DNA from: Prasinococcaceae sp. CCMP 1430 | Lineage: Eukaryota > Prasinodermophyta > Palmophyllophyceae > Prasinococcales > Prasinococcaceae | Assembly (NCBI GenBank): GCA_013416795.1 | Contig: RQSC01000032.1 | Coordinates: 544,064 to 608,063 of the forward strand | Direction: 5' to 3' | DNA length: 64,000 nt | Part shown: positions 1-10,336 of the stretch, piece after piece | How the letters are laid out: each line of letters opens with the position of its first letter | Numbering within the stretch: position 1 is the first letter of the stretch | The notes under the pieces: model-generated | What the model saw: the letters and a program-made list of their open reading frames with translations, nothing else | The model's database searches: none | What the model was told of the DNA's origin: nothing | Translations under genes and position numbers: made by a program

Positions 1-80
1 CCGCGCCGCCACCGAGCCGCCGCTCGCGCGCGCGACCCGCCGCTGACGCGTGCGCTCCCCTCGACGCCGCGCCCGCGCAG

Positions 81-1748
81 GTGACCACCGGCCCCCTGGG
101 CATGGGCATCGCCATGGCGGTCGGCCTCGCCGGCGCCGAGAAGCACCTCGCGGCCCGCTTCAACAAGCCGGACTGCGAGCTCGTTGACCACTACACGTAC
201 GTCATCATGGGCGACGGCTGCAACCAGGAGGGCATCAGCAACGAGGCCGCCTCGTTCGCGGGCCACCAGGGCATGGGCAAGCTCATCGCGCTGTACGACG
301 ACAACAAGATCACCATCGACGGCCACACCGACATCTCGTTCACCGAGGACGTGTGCGCGCGCTACGAGGCGCTCGGCTGGCACGTGCAGCACGTCGAGGA
401 CGGCAACTGCGACATGGACGGCCTGCGCAAGGCCATCGACGCCGCCAAGGCCGTCACCGACAAGCCCTCGCTGATCAAGGTGACCACCATCATTGGCTAC
501 GGCTCGCCCAACAAGGCCAACTCGCACGACGTGCACGGCGCCGCGCTCGGCGCCGACGAGGTGCAGGCCACCCGCGACATGCTCAAGTGGGAGCACGAGC
601 CCTTCGTCGTCCCCGAGGACGTCAAGGCGGCGTTCGACCACACCGAGCGCGGTGCCGCCGAGGAGGCCGCGTGGAACGCCACGCTCGCCGACTACGAGTC
701 CAAGTACCCCGAGGACGCCGCCGAGTTCAAGCAGCTCATCTCGCGCGAGCTGCCCGAGGACTGGGAGTCGTCGCTCGACGCGCTCGACTACTCGCCGGGC
801 AACAACGAGGCCGCCTCGCGCATCCACTCGCAGAGCTGCCTCAACGCGCTCGCCACCACGCTGCCGGGCCTGATCGGCGGCTCGGCCGACCTCGCCCCGT
901 CGAACATGACGCTCATGAAGATGTTCGGCGACTTCCAGAAGGACACGCCCGAGGAGCGCAACGTGCGCTTCGGTGTGCGCGAGCACGCGATGGGCGCCAT
1001 CGCCAACGGCTTTGCGCTGCACAAGTCGGGCCTCGTCCCCTACTGCGCCACCTTCTTCATCTTCAGCGACTACATGCGCTCCGCCATGCGCATGTCCGCC
1101 CTCTCGGAGATCGGCACCATCCACGTCATGACCCACGACTCGATCGGCCTCGGCGAGGACGGCCCCACCCACCAGCCGGTGGAGCACCTCGCGTCGTTCC
1201 GCGCCATGCCCAACATGTACATGATGCGCCCCGGTGACGGCAACGAGACCGTCGGCATGTACAAGGTCGCCGTGAAGTCGCGCAACACGCCGTCGACGCT
1301 CGCGCTCTCGCGCCAGAAGCTCACCAACCTCCCGGGCACCTCCGTCGAGAAGGCCATGCTGGGCGCCTACACCGTGTCGGACAACACGCCCGAGGGTGAG
1401 ACCCCCGATGCCATCATCATCGGCACCGGCTCGGAGCTCGAGAACGCCTACAACGCCGCCGAGACCGTGCGCGCGGAGGGCAAGAACGTGCGCTGCGTGT
1501 CCATGCCGTGCTGGGAGCTGTTCGACGCCCAGAGCGCGGAGTACCAGGAGGAGGTGCTCCCCGCGGCGTGCACTGCGCGCGTCTCGATCGAGGCGGGCAG
1601 CACCATGGGCTGGGGCAAGTACATCGGCACCGCCGGCAAGGCCGTCGGCATCGACACCTTCGGTGCCTCCGCCCCGGCTGGCCAGCTCTACGAGAAGTTC
1701 GGCATCACGACCGAGACGGCCGTCGAGGCGCTCAAGAGCGTGTGCTAG
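81..1748 (+). CDS. TKT: Transketolase, 3' part (last exon)
   Basis: Thiamine-diphosphate enzyme of the Calvin cycle and pentose phosphate pathway; it moves two-carbon ketol units between sugar phosphates. The visible 555 residues begin inside the ThDP (PP) domain with [16 protein letters not shown], followed by the cofactor-binding [10 protein letters not shown] near residue 44 and [10 protein letters not shown] near 150. The pyrimidine-binding domain follows, with the family block [15 protein letters not shown] near residue 356, and then the C-terminal domain. The exon starts right after a CAG acceptor at 78-80, and the GTG at 81 is an internal Val codon, so the N-terminal part and any transit peptide lie upstream of the window. 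I see no break. Known family, high confidence; plastid or cytosolic location cannot be told from this fragment. Confidence 0.96.
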   Translation: MTTGPLGMGIAMAVGLAGAEKHLAARFNKPDCELVDHYTYVIMGDGCNQEGISNEAASFAGHQGMGKLIALYDDNKITIDGHTDISFTEDVCARYEALGWHVQHVEDGNCDMDGLRKAIDAAKAVTDKPSLIKVTTIIGYGSPNKANSHDVHGAALGADEVQATRDMLKWEHEPFVVPEDVKAAFDHTERGAAEEAAWNATLADYESKYPEDAAEFKQLISRELPEDWESSLDALDYSPGNNEAASRIHSQSCLNALATTLPGLIGGSADLAPSNMTLMKMFGDFQKDTPEERNVRFGVREHAMGAIANGFALHKSGLVPYCATFFIFSDYMRSAMRMSALSEIGTIHVMTHDSIGLGEDGPTHQPVEHLASFRAMPNMYMMRPGDGNETVGMYKVAVKSRNTPSTLALSRQKLTNLPGTSVEKAMLGAYTVSDNTPEGETPDAIIIGTGSELENAYNAAETVRAEGKNVRCVSMPCWELFDAQSAEYQEEVLPAACTARVSIEAGSTMGWGKYIGTAGKAVGIDTFGASAPAGQLYEKFGITTETAVEALKSVC

Positions 1749-2130
1749 ATTGGCGCAGCTCTCGCTGTGGTGGACTCTCGCCCTCTTGTAAGGAAAAAGA
1801 TCATAAGCCGAACGGACGCGCGCGCGCCGCGAGCGCCCGCGGGTCGGTGGGTCTCATACTTTGGTCGCCGTCCGTCTCAACTCTCGGAACCCAGCATGAT
1901 GGCACGGCGACATCAGTGCGCGCCCGAGGGATTCGGCGGTTCCCCCGCGCGCGCGCCCGTCGTACGACGGGCTCCCTCGCGCGGCGGGCGGACGGGGCGC
2001 CACACGACCGCGACGTGGCGGAGCCCCAGCCTCCCAGCCGGCGCGGCGCGTGGCGCCCCGCGGGAGGGGTCGGAGCCAGGCGCGGAGCGCGTGCGGCGAG
2101 CGCGCGAGCGGCGGCCCGGCCGAAGCGGCC
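1749..2130. other. Intergenic, transketolase 3' side to next gene
   Basis: About 380 bases with no coding signal I trust. A short A-rich stretch (AAGGAAAAAGATCATAAG, about 1789-1808) follows the transketolase stop and could belong to the 3' UTR or poly(A) region. The remainder is GC-rich and should hold the promoter of the gene starting at 2131. Confidence 0.4.
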
Positions 2131-3510
2131 ATGAAAGCGAACAGCAACGCCATCGCTGGCGGCGGCGCTGCCGCCGGCAGCGGGGGCGAAGGGGAGCACG
2201 GGACAGTGTACACAACGCCGCAGGAGCAGACAAAAGCGCACGCAGAAGCGGGCGACGCGGGCTGCCGGCACTCGGACGTGGAGCCGCAGCCGCCCGTGCA
2301 GTATGCGCATGTGGCCACGCACCGTGCGGACGCGCTTCACGTTCACAGCGTGCTGTACGGGGACCAGGAAGGGAGCGCGCCGCATGCGCAGACGCAGCCC
2401 CCGCTGCATGCGCACGGATACTACCCGCAGGCACCAGCGGCTGCCGGCGCGGGCGTCGTCGTGGTCGGCGAGGGCAGGGGCGTGGGTGAGTACGAGGGCC
2501 ACACGCGCATTGCCAACGTGCACTGGGCGCAGGCGGCGCAGCAGCACGTGGGGACGCCTTGCATGGCGCACAGAGCCTGGGCAGTCGCGGGCTACTCGCT
2601 CATGACGATGTCCCTGATGCTGCTAGTTGCCTGCTCCATCGCATCAGCCACAGACGGCGGCATCCGTCGGGCAGCTGTAGCTGGACAGTGCCTGATACAG
2701 CCTGCTGCGACAAGCGGCTGCGAGCACGCGGACGACAAGTTCTTCCCAGCAGTGTACGGTGCCACGTTCAGCCCCCGGGTGGCGGAGGCGGAGGCCCCTG
2801 CAGATGGCGCAGCCGACGCGGTTCGTGATGCCCAAGAGGGGGAGCTCGCCGATGGCTTCGACGGCGACGACCGGGACATCGTCGACCTTGACAGTGACGG
2901 GTCGTATATCTTTGCCCCGCGCGACAGCCCGGAGACGGTGACGTGCCATGTGCTGCTTGTCGGCATGTCCCACGAGAGGGCGGACTCAGGATGGGGCATC
3001 TGCAAAGACACCGCGAAGAGATGGTTCGAAAGGGTGGGTTCGCGAGCTCCCGCGCCCACGCTTGATCTCGCCGCGTCCCGCGTGCCTTGGCGTCCAGGTT
3101 TGCTGACCGCGGAGTCGCGCTCGCGCCCCCCGCAGTACCGCGAGCGCCGCCCCGCCATAGTGAGGCCATGCTACCTCCCGAACGACCTTCCGCACTCGCG
3201 GGCGTATAACGGCAAGACAGTGTGCGCCGACCAACGCACGCTCGACTACGCGGTCGACGACTTCAAGGCCGTCATGATCATCGTTGCAGCCGCGGGTGGT
3301 GGGCTCGGCTCCGTCCTGTCAGGTTTCATCGTGCTGGCGCACAGGTGCTCCAAGCGTCGCACGAGGCGCCTCGGCAACATGACAGCTGGCTACGCGTGGC
3401 CCGCGCCGCCCTTGCCGGGCGCAGTGGTGGGACCGGCAGGGGCTGCAGCGGGACCCCCGATAGCAGGGTCGCCAGTGGGACCGATCGCAGGGCCGCCGCT
3501 CCCCATGTAA
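2131..3510 (+). CDS. Hypothetical two-TM protein with Cys-containing loop
   Basis: Not recognised. The frame opens at a GTG at 2050; I chose the first in-frame ATG at 2131, giving 459 residues if unspliced. A long Gly/Ala/His-rich N-terminal region comes first. A hydrophobic segment (YSLMTMSLMLLVACSIASA, about residues 155-173) is followed by an acidic loop of roughly 230 residues with several Cys, including RPCYLPND and NGKTVCADQ. A second membrane segment (VMIIVAAAGGGLGSVLSGF) leads into a basic stop-transfer and a Gly/Pro/Ala-rich tail. Bases 3034-3135 (GTGGGT...CCCCCCGCAG, 102 bases, in frame) look like an intron because their translation is Arg/Pro/Ala-rich and breaks the Cys loop; splicing would give 425 residues. 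The PCYLP loop recalls DUF3592-like membrane proteins, but only weakly. Confidence 0.6.
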   Translation: MKANSNAIAGGGAAAGSGGEGEHGTVYTTPQEQTKAHAEAGDAGCRHSDVEPQPPVQYAHVATHRADALHVHSVLYGDQEGSAPHAQTQPPLHAHGYYPQAPAAAGAGVVVVGEGRGVGEYEGHTRIANVHWAQAAQQHVGTPCMAHRAWAVAGYSLMTMSLMLLVACSIASATDGGIRRAAVAGQCLIQPAATSGCEHADDKFFPAVYGATFSPRVAEAEAPADGAADAVRDAQEGELADGFDGDDRDIVDLDSDGSYIFAPRDSPETVTCHVLLVGMSHERADSGWGICKDTAKRWFERVGSRAPAPTLDLAASRVPWRPGLLTAESRSRPPQYRERRPAIVRPCYLPNDLPHSRAYNGKTVCADQRTLDYAVDDFKAVMIIVAAAGGGLGSVLSGFIVLAHRCSKRRTRRLGNMTAGYAWPAPPLPGAVVGPAGAAAGPPIAGSPVGPIAGPPLPM

Positions 3511-3627
3511 GCACACCCGCTCGGGCGCATGCGCAGAGTTTCGTTTTCGTCGCGAGCGCCGCAGCGCACCCGACCGCCACACCGCGCTCCCGGCGCGGCG
3601 GTTGCCTTCGATACGCGCGCCGCCGTC

Positions 3628-5637
3628 ATGAGCGCCGCCGCGGCGCGGCGTGCACCTGCGCTGGTGTGCGCGCGCCGCGCCGGCCATTGGCGACGCTCGG
3701 CGCCGGCGTCCGCCTCGCTGCCGCCGCAGGCCCGTGGGCGTGCGCGTCCGCCGTCACAGCAACCTCGGGCGCCTCGCTCGCTACGGAGCGATGGTCGCGC
3801 CCCGTGCGCATCGTCATCTCGACGGGTGACGTGAGCGGGGACATGCACGGCGGTGCGCTCGTGCGTGCGCTGCGCGCGGCGGCGGCGCGCGCGGGCGTGC
3901 CGCTCGAGGTGTACGCGGTCGGGCAGAGCGCGCTCGCCGACGCAGGCGCTGAGATGCTCGAGGACAACTCAGGAACGAGCTCCATCGGACTGGTGCGTGT
4001 GTCCATCGCATGCGCGCGCTTCTCCGCGCCTGCAAGCGCAAGGCAAGGCCCAGGCCGCGCGCCGATGAGCGGAGTCGCGCGCCCCCGCACCCTTCGCCGT
4101 CCTGACGCTCGGCTCGCGGCGCCGCCACGTGCGCATCCCGCGCGCGCAGTGGGAGGCGCTCCCACACGCTCTGCCCGCGTATCGCGCACAGCAGCGCGTG
4201 CGCGCATTTCTGCGAGCGACCCCGCCCGACGCGGTTGCCCTGATTGACTACCCTGGCGTCAACCTGCCCTTCGCACGCTGGCTGCGCGAGTGCGTGAGCA
4301 CGGGGCGTGCGCGCATCGTGTACTACATCCCACCCAACGAGTGGTTGCTGTCTACCGCTCGCACGCCAGCGCTTGTGCGTGACAGCGACCGCGTGCTCTG
4401 CGTATACCCCGACGAGGCTGAGTACTACGAGGGCGCTGGCGCCGACGTGCAATTCGTGGGCCACCCCCTCGTCGACGAAATCAAGGTGCGGCCGCGCGGC
4501 GCTCGCAGCGCCGACCTGGCGCCCCGATGACGCTCGCCAGCGCGTGGGCCTCGCACGAGCGGTGCCGTTGCAGGGGGCTGAATGCATTCGCTGACACGGA
4601 CTGGCTCCTGGCACATCATCTCATCCGTGCACGTGCCTGCCCGCGCGACACCTCTGGATCCAACAGGCGGCTGGCACGCGCGAGCAGGCTCGGGCGAGGC
4701 TGGGCGTGGGGGCATCAGACGTAGTCGTCGCGCTGGTGCCCGCGAGCCGGGCGCAGGAGGTCCGCATGGTGCTGCCGCCGCTCGCGCGCACGGCAGCGAA
4801 GTTGCGGGCGCGGCTGCAGGCGGAGGGTGCCCGAGTGCGTGTCCTGGTGCCCCTCGCGACGGAGTCGTTGCGCGCTCCGCTTGAAGAGGCGCTCGCGGCC
4901 GAGGAGCTCGGGGATGCCTTGCTCGTAGAGCCAGGTGCGTGTTCGCGCCGCAGCGCCACGCGAGCAAATGAGTTGAAACGCCGCGTGTGTCGCGCGCGCG
5001 CTGACCCTGGCTTTCCGTCGGACACAGGGGCGGCCAGACGCGACGTGCTCGCCGCCGCGGACCTCGCGCTTTGCAAGACTGGCTCCGTGAATGTCGAGCT
5101 CGCGCTGCTGGGCGTTCCCCAGGTGGCGTGCTACAAAGTCGGCGCCATATCCGCGGCCATCGCGCGCAGGCTGCTCAAGTTCGACCCCGATAGCACGCAC
5201 ATCAGCCTGGTGAACCTCGTGCTCGACGAGCGCGTGCACCCCGAGTTCGTGCAGGAGGCGTGCGATGTGTCCAATGTGGACAGCCTCGGTGCGTTTGTGG
5301 CGTGTGGGCGTGCCCGACGGATGAGCGCGTGCCATGAAGCGCGTGCTCGGCGTGCGCGAGCCCGCGCATGCACGCCTGCTCTGACCTCCCCCACGCGCTG
5401 CGGCGCGTGCCTGCACTTCACCGCCCAGTCGACGCAGCATGGGCGCTCCTCAAAGACAAGGGCGGCGCGCGGCGGCGCACCGCCGAGGCCTACGCGCGCC
5501 TTCGCGAGGCGCTCGGCGGCGGCGGGGCGGCGGACCGCGCCGCTGCCGAGGTGCTCGCGCAGGCGCTCGAGGCCTACCGGCAGCGCGTGCCCACCGACTG
5601 GCTCGACGCGCGCAGCTGGCGCGACGCGAGCTGGTAG
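3628..5637 (+). CDS. LPXB: Lipid-A-disaccharide synthase-like (LpxB), 6 exons
   Basis: LpxB joins UDP-diacylglucosamine and lipid X into the lipid A disaccharide; plant and algal copies are organelle-targeted. Homologous blocks occur in family order: IVISTGDVSGDMHGG, ALIDYPGVNLPFARWL, IVYYIPPNEW, VQFVGHPLVDE, VVVALVPASRAQEVRM and ALCKTGSVNVELALLGVPQV followed by ISLVNLV. Proposed exons: 3628-3663, 3789-3992, 4150-4485, 4667-4934, 5028-5288 and 5429 (or 5438)-5637. All junctions are GT/AG and phases match, giving about 435 residues, near the bacterial length. Exon 1 is the least certain part and I see no clear targeting peptide. The introns show a nuclear gene of bacterial descent rather than contamination. 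Confidence 0.88.
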
Positions 5638-5822
5638 CGGGCAGGAGGGGGTCGGCGGTTTGCCTCTTACTGTTGTATATTCGTTCTTGTACAATTTTGC
5701 AGGTTCCTTCGCCAGGGTCGCTATCCATGTCGGCGGGTTAGGCCGCCTCCCAACGTGGGGAGGGACGGTTATAGTCGGTCGCGAGGGTGAGCGACCAGCC
5801 CTTCCCCTCGGGCTGTGGAGAC

Positions 5823-6593
5823 TCACCGGCACGCGTGCACCATCGCAGGGGGTCGCGGCGCCTCGAAGCGCCTGGACACCTTCATGCCACCGAAAGGGTC
5901 CCATACCTTCCGGCGCAGGCGCGCACGGCGATGGGTGCGCTCGCCCTCGTCGTCGTCGCTATCGCTGTCGCTGTCTGCGTAGTCTTCGTGAGAGAAAACG
6001 AGCGCGTGGCGAGTCGGTGGGGGGATGTCATCGCGCGCTCTCTAGCGTCAGCATCACATGCGTGCAAGCAGCGTGCCTGCAGTATTGGACGCCCGCTCGC
6101 ACAACAAGGAGCGACGAGCGAAACGACGCACATGCAGTATCGGGCTCCTCCCAATCGTCCGTGTGTCGCTCGAAGCCCATGCGACGCAGGGTGTCCACGT
6201 CTGTGGGCGAGAGGCAGCTCGCCCGGGTGGATCCTGGCGCGCTTCTGTCGCGTCCGCTCTGCGTCAGACGAGGCCCCCTCTGCCGGCCGAGCGCCGCCGC
6301 CATCTCGCCCACGCCCCTCTCGCGCTCCCCGCGCGCCGGAGCGACCATCGCCATCGCCGCGCACCCCCCACCCTGGGCTCGACCGCCTGCGTTGCCAGCG
6401 ACGCCCGCCTGCTCGCCGCGCCGCTCGACGGGCTGGACCCGCCTCGGCCTGCGGCCCGTCCGTGTGGCGTGGCGTGGGTGGCCCTACTCGCCCCCCACCA
6501 CCGCGCGCGCGCGCGCGCTCGGAGCGCGCGCTGTTACAGGCGCAGCGCCGAGCGCGCCGCCGTGAGCGCCACGCTCAGCGCCCGCACCCACAT
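5823..6593 (-). CDS. Small hypothetical protein, 3 exons
   Basis: Not recognised. I assembled 6538-6593, 6132-6448 and 5823-5983 from GT/AG sites with matching phase, giving 177 residues. The N-terminus MWVRALSVALTAARSAL could be a signal or transit peptide. The middle is Arg/Gly-rich, then LSPTDVDTLRRMGFERHTDD, an acidic run DSDSDSDDDEGE, and the end KVWDPFGGMKVSRRF. The exon 3 acceptor (GAAG) is weak. The LSPTDVDTLRRMGF and KVWDPFGG blocks look like genuine protein rather than GC-driven ORF noise. The gene converges on LpxB with fewer than 200 bases between stops. Confidence 0.5.
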
Positions 6594-7396
6594 GGTGACA
6601 CGCAGATGATGGCGCGCTGACACGCCCTGCCTGGCACCGGAGTACACACAAAGCTAAAAGTGCAGGCGCCACAGCCGAAGTGCGCCCTGCGGCGGGCAAG
6701 CAGCACCCATCATGGATGCCATCAACGGGAAGTCAATGGCAGCGCGCGGGCACTGAGCCGCCCGGCCTCTGCCACGTGCCGCCACCAGAGGAGCCGGACG
6801 GGGCCTGCTTACGTGCCGAGCGTGCGCTGCCACGGGTACGGCACGCGCCTCGACTGTCCAGCGGTCGCGCGGGTGCCGCTTCCGCCTGCAGGGGAGAGGG
6901 CCGTGGAGGTGCGCAGCGGGGGTGCGTGGGTTGGTGAAGGATGGCGGAGCGGGCGGGGACGAGGACTGCTAACTGTCGCGTTTCCCGGCAAAAAAAAAAT
7001 CGTGTGCAGGGCGGACTTGCGGACCTGCAGGGCTTTTTTTTTGTTGCGACTCCGAGGATTTTTCGGGCTGCCAAGCTGGGTCGTTCAATCCTGTCGCAAC
7101 GTAGATTTGGCCGCCTGGGAATCCTCGGCGTCTGATTTTTTTCTCATGGGCGGCGGGCGCGTCGTGCGATGGCGGTGCTGACTGAGTCCTCTGCAAACGC
7201 TCGTGCCATGCGTTGGTCGTTACTTGCGCGGTACTATGCGCGCTGTCCTCTGCACTAGCAGCCGCTGTGGTGAGCACCGCGCGCGCGCGCTGTCCTCTGC
7301 CGTCGCAGGCTGGCATTCTGTCGCTCTCATATGGTGAGCACCGCGGCGCGCGTGCAAAAGCTTTCGCCGTCGGTGGCACAGATCAGCTCCCGGTGC
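6594..7396. other. Intergenic with A/T runs and short direct repeats
   Basis: No convincing coding frame. Between 6990 and 7145 there are A9 and T9-type homopolymer runs and a locally lower GC content. Near 7227-7345, GCGCGCTGTCCTCTGC and GTGAGCACCGCG each occur twice. The stretch lies upstream of the orphan at 5823-6593 and downstream of the gene at 7397-8806, so it should hold the orphan's promoter. Confidence 0.4.
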
Positions 7397-8806
7397 TCAT
7401 TTAGTGACGCCCATGGGGGCCCCGAGGGGCTCCGACTCGTCGGCGAAGATGCTGCCAAAGTCGTCAATGCGCGTCTGGCGACGCGTCTTTGCGTAGTAAA
7501 GCGCGCACGCCACAACAACAGCGGCCAATATCGCAAACGCCACAGCAGATACTACCCACCCATGAGAAGACTCGCCCCCATCACCCCCTTCCCCTGTGCT
7601 ATTGGACGACTTGGGTGGCGACGGCTCTGGCGGCGAGAACGCGCTGCACATAGCGGGCGCGAAAGAGGGCAGCGCGCCCAGCAACGCTTGCATGGGGAGA
7701 TAGCGCGGATCCGCCATCGGCACGGCCGCCGCGCACGCCGCCAGCGAGCCCACCACGGGGTCCTCTGAGAAAAGCGTGTCGCAGTTGCTGAAAGTACCGC
7801 TCGCGCCGTACATGACGTGGTGCGTCGAGGGATCGCACATTGGGTACTCCATCGCGCACGTCAGGTTCAGAAGGGCCTTCGAGGCGCTGGCGCACTCATC
7901 GTACGTTCCCGACACGTTGCGCAGCATGTCCGTGAGGACGTCCAGGGGCGCCTTCTCGTAACCTGGGAAGTTGGGAAGTTTGGAGTAGCCGGATTGCCCC
8001 ATCGGCGTGTGCCAAGTCATAACTGACGCGCAGTCGGCGTCGAAGGCTGGCAGCTGTTTTGCTTCGTCAGGGGACACGCACGGGTTCTTGAGGGCCACGG
8101 CGGGCAAGGTAGTCACCGGAAGTGACTCCATGTCGTCCACAGGGTCGCACAACATGTGGAGCGCCTCCTCTTTGCTTGTATTCTGCGACGCCAGCAGCGT
8201 CGCGATGATGGGCGAGTTCACACAGGCGGGCATTGAGCTAGCGCATGAGTTTGCCTCGCCGCTGCCCCAGATCTCGACCTCCGTCCCATCGGCCGTGACG
8301 TTGCACGCGGGTCCCATGGCGCTGCATGCGGCCATAAGCACTGCTTGAGCGCATTCCTGCCGCGCGCGCGCGCCCGCCAGAGGAAATAGCAGCAGGTGAG
8401 GTGACACCCGACACCGTGAGAGGCACACGCATGGTCAGAAGAGCTCCATCGCGAGGGGTGCACATCGCCCCTGTCGCTAAGATGCGACCGCTGCTGCACT
8501 TACCGGCGAGCCCGAAAGAGCGAGTGCGAGCTCCGACATGCTCTGGATCGACGTCTCCTCGTTTGCTATGGACTTGGCTGCTGCCTGCCCCGGAAATGAC
8601 GCATCGTACGCCCCCAGGGAGAGCGAGGGCAAGAGGATGCCCGCGCCGCCGTCGCGGCGCGCTGCGGCACACGCAGTGAGCTTGAACTGGTCGCGTGGCA
8701 CGCATTCTGCCACAGTCACGTAGCTCTCCTCGGACTGTGCATGTCCGCCGCTGCCGGTGCACAAAAACAACAAAGCGGCCGCTGCGGCCGCAGCGGCGCG
8801 CATCAT
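7397..8806 (-). CDS. Type I membrane protein, Cys-rich ectodomain
   Basis: Exon 1 is 8504-8806 and exon 2 is 7397-8356; the donor GTAAGT and acceptor GGCAG are both in phase 0, giving 420 residues. A signal peptide (MMRAAAAAAAALLFLCTGSG) leads an extracellular region of about 330 residues with many Cys and several NxS/T sites (NVTADG, NTSKEE, NVSGTY, NLTC). The last stretch, LNLTCAMEYPMCDPSTHH followed by SNCDTLF, resembles the Cys spacing of Frizzled-like domains; this is only suggestive. One TM helix (WVVSAVAFAILAAVVVACALYY) precedes a short tail of about 30 residues. Probably a cell-surface receptor or adhesion protein; function unknown. Confidence 0.8.
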
Positions 8807-10336
8807 GACCGCTCCCAGCGCCCACGCCAGCGCTCTCGCCCACGCCGCGAGGTCCCAGCGGTTGCTACCGGAGCGCTGCCGCCCGCGCGCCCGCCCCGCC
8901 GCCATTTCCCGCGCGGCGCTCCGCGCGTTCCGCCATCAGACAGCATCTCCCGAACCCGCGGCGACCCGCGCGCGCACCGCGCCTCAAACCGGAGAATTCA
9001 AGTGCGGCCCCACCCGGCGAGTCAATGAGTTTGCGGAAGCACCAGCCGGCCCGCCCTGACCCCGGTCTGATCGCCGACTGACCGGGTACACGTTCCGAAA
9101 GACCCGTATGAGCGCGCAACCCTAGCGCGCACACCGGGGACGTCGCCGGGGGAACCGCAGGCGGCAGAAAGATGCCGCATGGGTGCGGAGGACGTCAAAC
9201 GCAATGGAAGGGTCAAACTCGGAACGTGACCATGGTATTGAAGCTTCAATACCGTGTATATTTACACCACGGGCGACTCAAGTGCCGGTCGCGAAAAAAT
9301 CTGGCGCCAGCGGTGCGTGGGTGCGCAGGGGCGGCAGAGCGCGCGCGCGGCGGGCGGGCCCCTGCCGCTCCCCCGGCTCCTTCTCGCGCTCCTTTTCCTT
9401 TTCTGCCCTCCTCTGGGCCCCTTCCGCACCCTTGCCGGCGATCCGGCCGCGAGGCGCACCCCCCCTGCGCGCTCGTTGGGCGCAGCCATGGCGCTCGGCG
9501 CCCTCGCGCGCCGCGCGGGCGCTGCATTTTCCAGGCGTCCTCGTCTGAGCCAGGGCCGGTGCCTTTTTTCGCGCGCCCGCCCCGCCCGCACCCACAAACG
9601 CCGCCGCGCGCGCCCCGCGCGCCCGCAGCGGAATCTGCGCCGGCGCGCGTGAGGTGAAAACGAACCCCGACAGCCCCCGATGACAAACCACGGAACAAAT
9701 TTGAATTCGATTTCGACTTCATCCGCAGTCGAACCGTCTGACAGCGGACCGCCCCCGATGCGCCGGGGCGAAGGTGGGGCGGAAGCGCCGCGCGGCTGCG
9801 CTTCCGAGGGAGTTGCTGGCTGAGGATTGACCCTCAAAATGATGGAATGAAAGACACCCGCGCGCGCCCGAGCGGGGGCGCACTCGCCCCCCTTCAAATG
9901 AATTCGCCCTCCGGACAGGTGCGCACGTCTGCCTGCCGCGGCAGAGGAGGCCGGCCCTCGCTCGTCGTCCTCCTGCCTGACATTCAGATCAAAAACGGGG
10001 AAGGAGGGTCGACATTCTCGCGCGTCGCGATCGTGAAGGGTTCCGTATGCGAGAAACGGACCCGATTCTGCGGGGACGCGCGCGGCGCGGCGCGGCGCTG
10101 TCCAGGCCGACCGGCCCGGCGGAGGCGGAGCGAAAAGTAACGGCTGCAGCGCCAAAGAGCGCACGCGCTCGAGCGCGCGTGTGTGTGGGGGGGTGTTGAG
10201 GGGGGGAGCGAAGGGGGCGCAGGGCACGCGCGACGGGCGGGGAGCGTCACACGACTGAGGCGCGCGGATACGCGCGTGCCCTTCTCTCGCGCGGTGGCCC
10301 GGCCCGGCCCGCCCCGCCCCGCGCCACCTGCGGGCG
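8807..10336. other. 1.5-kb divergent promoter region
   Basis: Separates the divergent genes starting at 8806 (minus) and 10337 (plus). Several long overlapping frames exist on both strands but all read as Arg/Pro/Ala-rich noise. Local AT-richer islands (about 9225-9275 and 9690-9730) and a 20-bp palindrome at 9234-9253 are the only structure I see. Confidence 0.5.
9234..9253. repeat. Perfect 20-bp palindrome GGTATTGAAGCTTCAATACC
   Basis: Both halves of GGTATTGAAG are perfectly complementary around a HindIII-like centre. It is followed at once by an AT-rich, near-palindromic GTGTATATTTACACC. It sits about 430 bases upstream of the minus-strand membrane protein and 1.1 kb upstream of HADH. It could bind a dimeric regulator or be chance; no function can be assigned from sequence alone. 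Confidence 0.7.

Noticed and set aside
2050-2130. GTG at 2050 as start of the two-TM protein
   Set aside because: Non-ATG starts are rare in nuclear genes, and an ATG follows in frame at 2131.
3628-5637. LpxB as bacterial contamination
   Set aside because: The gene is split by introns of the same type as all neighbours and lies between clear eukaryotic genes.
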